A stretch of DNA of 64,000 bases. Source: DAOUBP01 sp964474695 (lineage in GTDB: Bacteria > Chloroflexota > Anaerolineae > CG2-30-64-16). Shown here in pieces: positions 61,301-64,000 of this stretch. The stretch covers positions 62,001 through 126,000 of the forward strand of contig CAYYTK010000002.1 in assembly GCA_964474695.1 (NCBI GenBank), in the 5' to 3' direction. Numbering within the stretch: the stretch's first letter is position 1; each line of letters starts with the position of its first letter. The translations under genes and the position numbers were made by a program. Below the pieces are notes generated by a model that was given only the letters and a program-made list of their open reading frames with translations, was not told where the DNA came from and did no database searches.

Positions 61301-61512
61301 ACCGGGCCCATGGAGCAGAAACCGCGACACCCGGTGTGCACCACCCGCACCTCATCCCCAAGGCCGCGACGCGCAATTTCAGCTTGCATGGCCGCGAACG
61401 TATCGTTGGAGCCGGACGAATGACACCCGGTGCCGCCACAAATCAGAACATCGGCACGGTAAAGATGGCCGAAATCTGAGGATGCAGTCACTGCTGAATT
61501 CAAATTATCCAT
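58333..61512 (-). CDS. NuoF-GltD fusion: NADH-binding flavoprotein joined to an NADPH-glutamate-synthase-beta-like reductase
   Basis: A 1059-residue fusion. Residues about 20-115 are a thioredoxin-like [2Fe-2S] domain (CGGTGCHSSGSND, CRGFCSMGP). Residues about 130-555 are NuoF: GRGGAGFLTGLKWEFA, NADEGDPGAFMDR, CGEETALMASIEG, an SLBB domain and the cluster motif SCGKCVPCR. Residues from about 570 are GltD-like: CINACPAGVES, CGRVCPAFCEQKCRRG, FAD site GVVGAGPGGLTAAL, second dinucleotide site AVVGGGNVALDAARTAWRLG and ACGDAVSGPATVIEA. One chain thus carries one FMN, one FAD and several clusters, and could handle both NADH and NADPH. It is three bases upstream of fdhA, so it is its redox partner, probably for electron bifurcation. 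Confidence 0.94.
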   Translation of the reverse strand: MDNLNSAVTASSDFGHLYRADVLICGGTGCHSSGSNDTFAAMQAEIARRGLGDEVRVVHTGCRGFCSMGPVMMIYPEGILYCQVQASDVAEVVEETLLKGRQVKRLAYEEPTQHKALPFYHDIPFYGKQVRIALGNCGLINPESIDEYIAHDGYGALAKVLTSMSPEDVLREMKDSGLRGRGGAGFLTGLKWEFARRSQNFPKYVICNADEGDPGAFMDRSILEGDPHAVMEGMTIAGYAIGAREGYIYCRAEYPLAIQRLKTAIAQAHEYGLLGENILESGFSFDLKVKEGAGAFVCGEETALMASIEGKRGEPKPRPPFPAVSGLWAKPSNVNNVKSYAMSPRIILKGAAWFKAIGPEKSPGTAIFALTGKINNTGLIEVPMGIPLGEIIFDVGGGIPKGKPFKAVQTGGPLGGCLPASALNTPVDFDSLTAAGATMGSGGMIVVDDDTCMVEFAKYFLQFATAESCGKCVPCRIGGVRLLETLTRVTEGQGVPQDIETIKYISASMQAGALCSLGQLTPGPVMSGLRFFEDEFKAHIEDKVCPSGQCKALVRAKCINACPAGVESPAYLALVAQGRFAEGLEIHRQRNPFASICGRVCPAFCEQKCRRGEIDEPISIRLVKRYMSDHEVSAPWTPERTEPAKRLKVGVVGAGPGGLTAALRLAQKGYRVTVFEKLPIPGGMMAVGIPEYRLPTESLFAEVENIRRAGVEIRYNQALGSDFTLEDLFDREGCHAIVLAIGAHRSRKLGIPGEEKAGVLHGTDFLREVGLINRGGGQGRTMPDVAGKRVAVVGGGNVALDAARTAWRLGAKEVHVIYRRTRQDMPAYAEEVHAAYDEGVQFHFLANPIEVIGDSQVTGLVVQRQRLGEFDSGGRRRPVPIPGDTFTLELDMVIPAIGQTTDTSWMQKAGIEATRSSTFVVGEALNTTRGAVFACGDAVSGPATVIEAVSQGNLVAVAVDHWLKSAEYAKPRYETPRPDIAQYFNLDDYANAQRPHVPELAVTAREGTFQEVELGFDEATVREEAKRCLRCDLEWLDYMKLPRPQAVEEPERAPGERSG

Positions 61513-61515
61513 GCG

Positions 61516-61983
61516 CTAGAAGTCCTTATACACCACTTCTTCGTACGTCTTCTCCAACACGTACTTGTGCCGGAGTTCCTCGTCAGCCAACATCTCGAAC
61601 AGGTTCTGGGTCAACTTGTCGCCGACCATGCCGGACATGGCCTTGTAGAACTCGTGCGCGGTCTTCTCGCGATGGGCGGCAAACAACAACACGTCCTGAT
61701 AATCGGCGTTTGGATCGAGAGAGCCACCGACCAAATGGTCACTGAGGCGCAGATCAGTCACCGGCTCCGCCTTGGAGCGGCGAATCGCCCAGCGCACGTT
61801 GCCGGCTAGAACGTCTTCCAGTTTGGCTTTGTGGCTGTGCTCCTGAGCGGCCATCTCACGCAGCCGCTGGCTCACGACATCATTCTTTACGGTCGCGGCG
61901 GCATTGGCGTACAGCGTTTCCGCTTCGGCCTCCAGTTGAATCGCTCGCTGGATGACGGCTTCTATTGAATCAAACTTCTCCAT
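61516..61983 (-). CDS. Ferritin-like / rubrerythrin-type diiron protein
   Basis: A 155-residue four-helix-bundle protein. The first ExxH-type site is EMAAQEHSHKAKLEDV, and the second is EMLADEELRHKYVLEKTYEE; further Glu residues are in EAEAETLY and REKTAHEFY. It has no rubredoxin domain. It may scavenge peroxide or oxygen to protect the oxygen-sensitive formate dehydrogenase, or store iron for clusters. It sits inside the operon, three bases from the NuoF-GltD gene and 15 bases from the ferredoxin gene. Confidence 0.88.
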   Translation of the reverse strand: MEKFDSIEAVIQRAIQLEAEAETLYANAAATVKNDVVSQRLREMAAQEHSHKAKLEDVLAGNVRWAIRRSKAEPVTDLRLSDHLVGGSLDPNADYQDVLLFAAHREKTAHEFYKAMSGMVGDKLTQNLFEMLADEELRHKYVLEKTYEEVVYKDF

Positions 61984-61998
61984 GAGGGTCTCCTGCTG

Positions 61999-62373
61999 TT
62001 AGTTTTTTTCCAGACGGCCGATAATCCATTCCTGCACCGGCATATTCTTGATCAAATGCTCTTCGATCAGGCGCGAAACCATGTCCGGCGTGACGTTGGC
62101 ATAGGTGATGCGGGGCTGGCCCGCTTGCTCGATATCGACGAGCGGCTCCTTCACGCATTGGCCGATGCAGCCGACCGTCGTCACGTGGGCGTCGATCTTG
62201 CGGGCTGCCAACTCCGCCAGGATCGCATGCATCGTATCGCGTGCGCCGGCCGCAATCCCACAGGTGCCCATGCCCACAGTAATCGTGGTGCCTGTATCGA
62301 GGCGCGTCTTCAGCACCTGCTGGGCCTCGTCCCGCACGCGCTTCAAATCCTCCAACGATTTCAACTTCGGCAT
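61999..62373 (-). CDS. Thioredoxin-like [2Fe-2S] ferredoxin (HndB-like)
   Basis: A 124-residue protein of the type found between the NuoE- and NuoF-like genes in bifurcating hydrogenase operons. The cluster cysteines are CGIAAGA near residue 38 and the CIGQC pair near residue 69-73. The N-terminus is helical (MPKLKSLEDLKRVRDEA). It probably carries electrons within the complex. Its start overlaps the end of the HATPase gene by 13 bases. Confidence 0.88.
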   Translation of the reverse strand: MPKLKSLEDLKRVRDEAQQVLKTRLDTGTTITVGMGTCGIAAGARDTMHAILAELAARKIDAHVTTVGCIGQCVKEPLVDIEQAGQPRITYANVTPDMVSRLIEEHLIKNMPVQEWIIGRLEKN

Positions 62374-62927
62374 AGTTGAGTCTCCCCTTCCGCCAAAAAC
62401 TCAGCCAACCACTGCGCCACAACCGGATGGTTCAGAGATAACCCATCCAATTCGGCACGAATGGCCGCTGTATCGAACTCGAATACCCCGTCATGATCAG
62501 GATCCAGGTCTGTTCTCACCCGGTGCTCATAGACTAATTCGGGCGCATGCTGTGAAAGCAAGAAGGAAAGCAATGTGCCCGCCATGTCACCGAGGGGTTG
62601 CCGATCAGGGTGCCCCCATTGAAACACCGCTCGCACCGTGGCGCCCAACCCGGGCTGTGATGAGATGGTCATCCGGCCGCCGGCCTGCTCCGCAGCCATC
62701 GCGTAAAGCGGCAGCCCCAAACCGACATGACGAGTTGTGCGAGTGGTATAGAACGGATCCGTAACCCTGGCCACCACGTCATCGTCCATGCCCCGACCGT
62801 TATCCGTCACGCTGATGCTCAAACGGTCAGCCGGCCGGTTCTCGTCAATCAGCAAGATCACACGAGTAGCGCCTGCCTCCACGGTGTTCTGCAGGATATC
62901 CAGCACATGCAAGGCCAGGTCAAGCAT
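62361..62927 (-). CDS. Stand-alone GHKL (HATPase_c) ATP-binding protein
   Basis: A 188-residue protein containing only the ATP-binding fold of histidine kinases. The N box is DILQNTVEAGA, the G1 box is VTDNGRGMDDD, and HVGLGLPLYAMAAEQAGG is the G2 region. There is no HisKA domain and no phosphorylatable His in the usual place. Such genes recur in operons of [FeFe]-hydrogenase and related NuoEF modules in anaerobes, but their role is not known to me. It may be an anti-sigma-like or regulatory ATPase. The second half (about residues 115-188) matches nothing I recognise. Confidence 0.88.
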   Translation of the reverse strand: MLDLALHVLDILQNTVEAGATRVILLIDENRPADRLSISVTDNGRGMDDDVVARVTDPFYTTRTTRHVGLGLPLYAMAAEQAGGRMTISSQPGLGATVRAVFQWGHPDRQPLGDMAGTLLSFLLSQHAPELVYEHRVRTDLDPDHDGVFEFDTAAIRAELDGLSLNHPVVAQWLAEFLAEGETQLCRS

Positions 62928-62969
62928 ACAGCGCCGCCGCTGCTTGCAATGTTCGCAGCACGATAACCG

Positions 62970-63443
62970 TTACCCCAAGGTCTCCAACTGCCCCACGAGG
63001 CTATTGGGGGTCAACCGGCCGTACACCTTCTCGTCCACAACGGCAACCGGGGCCAGTCCACAGGACCCCAGGCAGTAAACGATCTCCATCGTGTACTCGT
63101 AATCTGAGGACGTGCCGCCGGCAGGCACATTCAACTGCTTCTCGACCGCCTCGATGCACTTTGCAGCGCCGCGCACGTGGCACGCCGTGCCATCGCAGAC
63201 ACGGATCAAATGCTTGCCGCGGCGGGTGAGGCGGAATTGCGCATAGAACGTGGCCACACCGATCAGTTGGCTGACCGGGAAGCCTGTGCGCTTGGAGATC
63301 TCCTCAAGCACCTCTCTAGGCAGGTAGCCATAGATGTCCTGTGCATGCTGGAGAATCGGAATAACGGCGCCCTTCTGGCCGGCATAATCTTCCAAGACCT
63401 TCGCCAAAGGAGCCATGTCCAAAGTAATCGGTTCTTCTGTCAT
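62970..63443 (-). CDS. NuoE-like [2Fe-2S] subunit of the formate dehydrogenase complex
   Basis: A 157-residue thioredoxin-like ferredoxin. The cluster cysteines are CDGTACH and CLGSC. YGYLPREVLEEISKRTGFPVSQLIGVATFYAQF is the typical N-terminal helical segment of HydC/HndA-type proteins. ATG 63443 was chosen because it starts the conserved part; an open frame to 63551 is less likely. It is the first gene of the formate dehydrogenase operon and presumably pairs with the NuoF part of the fusion protein. Confidence 0.94.
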   Translation of the reverse strand: MTEEPITLDMAPLAKVLEDYAGQKGAVIPILQHAQDIYGYLPREVLEEISKRTGFPVSQLIGVATFYAQFRLTRRGKHLIRVCDGTACHVRGAAKCIEAVEKQLNVPAGGTSSDYEYTMEIVYCLGSCGLAPVAVVDEKVYGRLTPNSLVGQLETLG

Positions 63444-63526
63444 CGCGTTGACATTCCTGGTCTTTTGATGATTAGCTGCAAACGCTTTGCCTATGGTCAA
63501 ATCGCTTGCGCGACACACGTCGATTT

Positions 63527-63542
63527 TGTGAGATAGTTCACT
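63527..63542. promoter_or_regulatory. CRP/FNR-type operator upstream of the formate dehydrogenase operon
   Basis: TGTGA-GATAGT-TCACT (63527-63542) matches the CRP consensus TGTGA-N6-TCACA in nine of ten positions. It lies 84 bases upstream of the nuoE-like start. Confidence 0.5.
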
Positions 63543-63557
63543 AATCGGCATTTCATT

Positions 63558-63563
63558 AGCATA
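63558..63563 (-). promoter_or_regulatory. Possible extended -10 box of the formate dehydrogenase operon
   Basis: On the minus strand TATGCT preceded by TGG gives an extended -10 element; the -35 region (TAGCTG) is weak, as expected for a regulated promoter. The CRP-like site would fall just after the transcription start. Confidence 0.35.
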
Positions 63564-63603
63564 CCACGCGGTGTCCTAGACAGCTATGACATGGGTCATA
63601 TGA

Positions 63604-64000
63604 TCACGGCAGTGCAAATTGTCGCGCCTGCAATGCTTCGGATAGAGCAGCCACCTCACGTGCGGCAACGTCCACCTGCAATGCACGCGTGATCTCATTG
63701 AGGCGATGGGCATCACCGCCGCGCACCAGGGGCCAGGCTGCCAGCTCAGGATACTGGCTCACCAGGCCGGCGGGATCGGTCAAGCGAAAAATCTCAAGTG
63801 CGGGGACGGCCAGGCCGTGGGGCACGAAACCAAGATTAGCCAGCAGGCTGAATGAGGGGCGATCGATATGGGCCGGGATGGCCAGGCCGCCCAACGAATT
63901 CACGCGGCGAATGACCTCACCCAAAGCCAGATCGGTGGAGGTGAGCAGCAGCCGAGACTCGGTCCGGACATAGTCCCCGTCAGCATCCACTACGAACTGC
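63604..64000 (-). CDS. PHP-domain metal-dependent phosphoesterase, 5' end outside the window
   Basis: The C-terminal 131 residues of a PHP-domain protein; the frame continues past the window edge. LGGLAIPAHIDRPSFSLLANLGF carries a metal-binding His typical of the PHP fold, and LVRGGDAHRLNEI carries the Asp-x-His motif. PHP phosphoesterases of this group are often encoded beside NuoE-like, HATPase and ferredoxin genes in anaerobes, which fits the gene order here. Substrate unknown. Confidence 0.85.
   Translation of the reverse strand, partial: QFVVDADGDYVRTESRLLLTSTDLALGEVIRRVNSLGGLAIPAHIDRPSFSLLANLGFVPHGLAVPALEIFRLTDPAGLVSQYPELAAWPLVRGGDAHRLNEITRALQVDVAAREVAALSEALQARQFALP

Overview
The window is about 64 kb of GC-rich bacterial DNA with dense gene packing, many 1-8 nt gene overlaps, GTG and TTG starts next to Shine-Dalgarno sequences, and degenerate simple-sequence repeats between genes. 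The gene content points to an anaerobe or facultative anaerobe: a selenocysteine formate dehydrogenase, an HdrABC/Flx module, a flavodiiron protein and HypA. Together with the novSTAND-type ATPases, LysM and GT-C-type membrane proteins and the repeats, this looks most like a member of the Chloroflexota. That placement is inference, because no rRNA or tRNA gene is present in the window.

Layout. 1-4.6 kb: the end of an alkaline-phosphatase-superfamily enzyme, facing an operon of a GT2 glycosyltransferase, a GT4 glycosyltransferase and a Gfo/Idh/MocA oxidoreductase. 4.8-9.3 kb: a two-gene operon of a secreted double beta-propeller fused across the membrane to a STAND-type ATPase, followed by a soluble ATPase of the same kind. 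9.4-12.8 kb: a LysM protein and a large GT-C-like membrane protein. 12.9-17 kb: folC and lon. 17-21.5 kb: membrane-anchored proteins of unknown function, including a tandem paralogous pair, and an AlbA_2-type regulator. 21.5-26.7 kb: aldo/keto reductase, uracil-DNA glycosylase, pepA and pepF. 26.7-31.3 kb (minus strand): two DegV proteins, a secreted protein, an OsmC protein and a HAD phosphatase. 31.5-37 kb: a secreted protein, pth and mfd, with repeat tracts between and inside the genes. 37-42 kb (minus strand): two peptide-type ABC permeases, fprA, ridA, a SnoaL-like protein and a lytic transglycosylase.

42.2-47.5 kb: hypA with a leaderless-looking promoter, then a signalling locus in which a NuoE/NuoF NADH-oxidising module is interleaved with three stand-alone receiver-domain proteins, a double-ACT protein and a histidine kinase. 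No other complex I or hydrogenase structural gene is nearby. This is the best candidate here for an undescribed system, perhaps a sensor of NADH redox state.

47.5-63.6 kb (minus strand): two adjacent redox operons separated by a strong terminator. The upstream one is nuoE-like / stand-alone HATPase / thioredoxin-like ferredoxin / ferritin-like / NuoF-GltD fusion / fdhA / formate-nitrite transporter. fdhA looks split, but the break is a single in-frame UGA at the selenocysteine position, followed by a SECIS hairpin with a GGUCU loop. The downstream one is hdrC-hdrB-hdrA / FlxD-FlxC fusion / flxB / flxA. Together they could link formate, NAD(P)H, ferredoxin and a disulfide substrate by flavin-based electron bifurcation. 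The window ends inside a PHP-domain gene.
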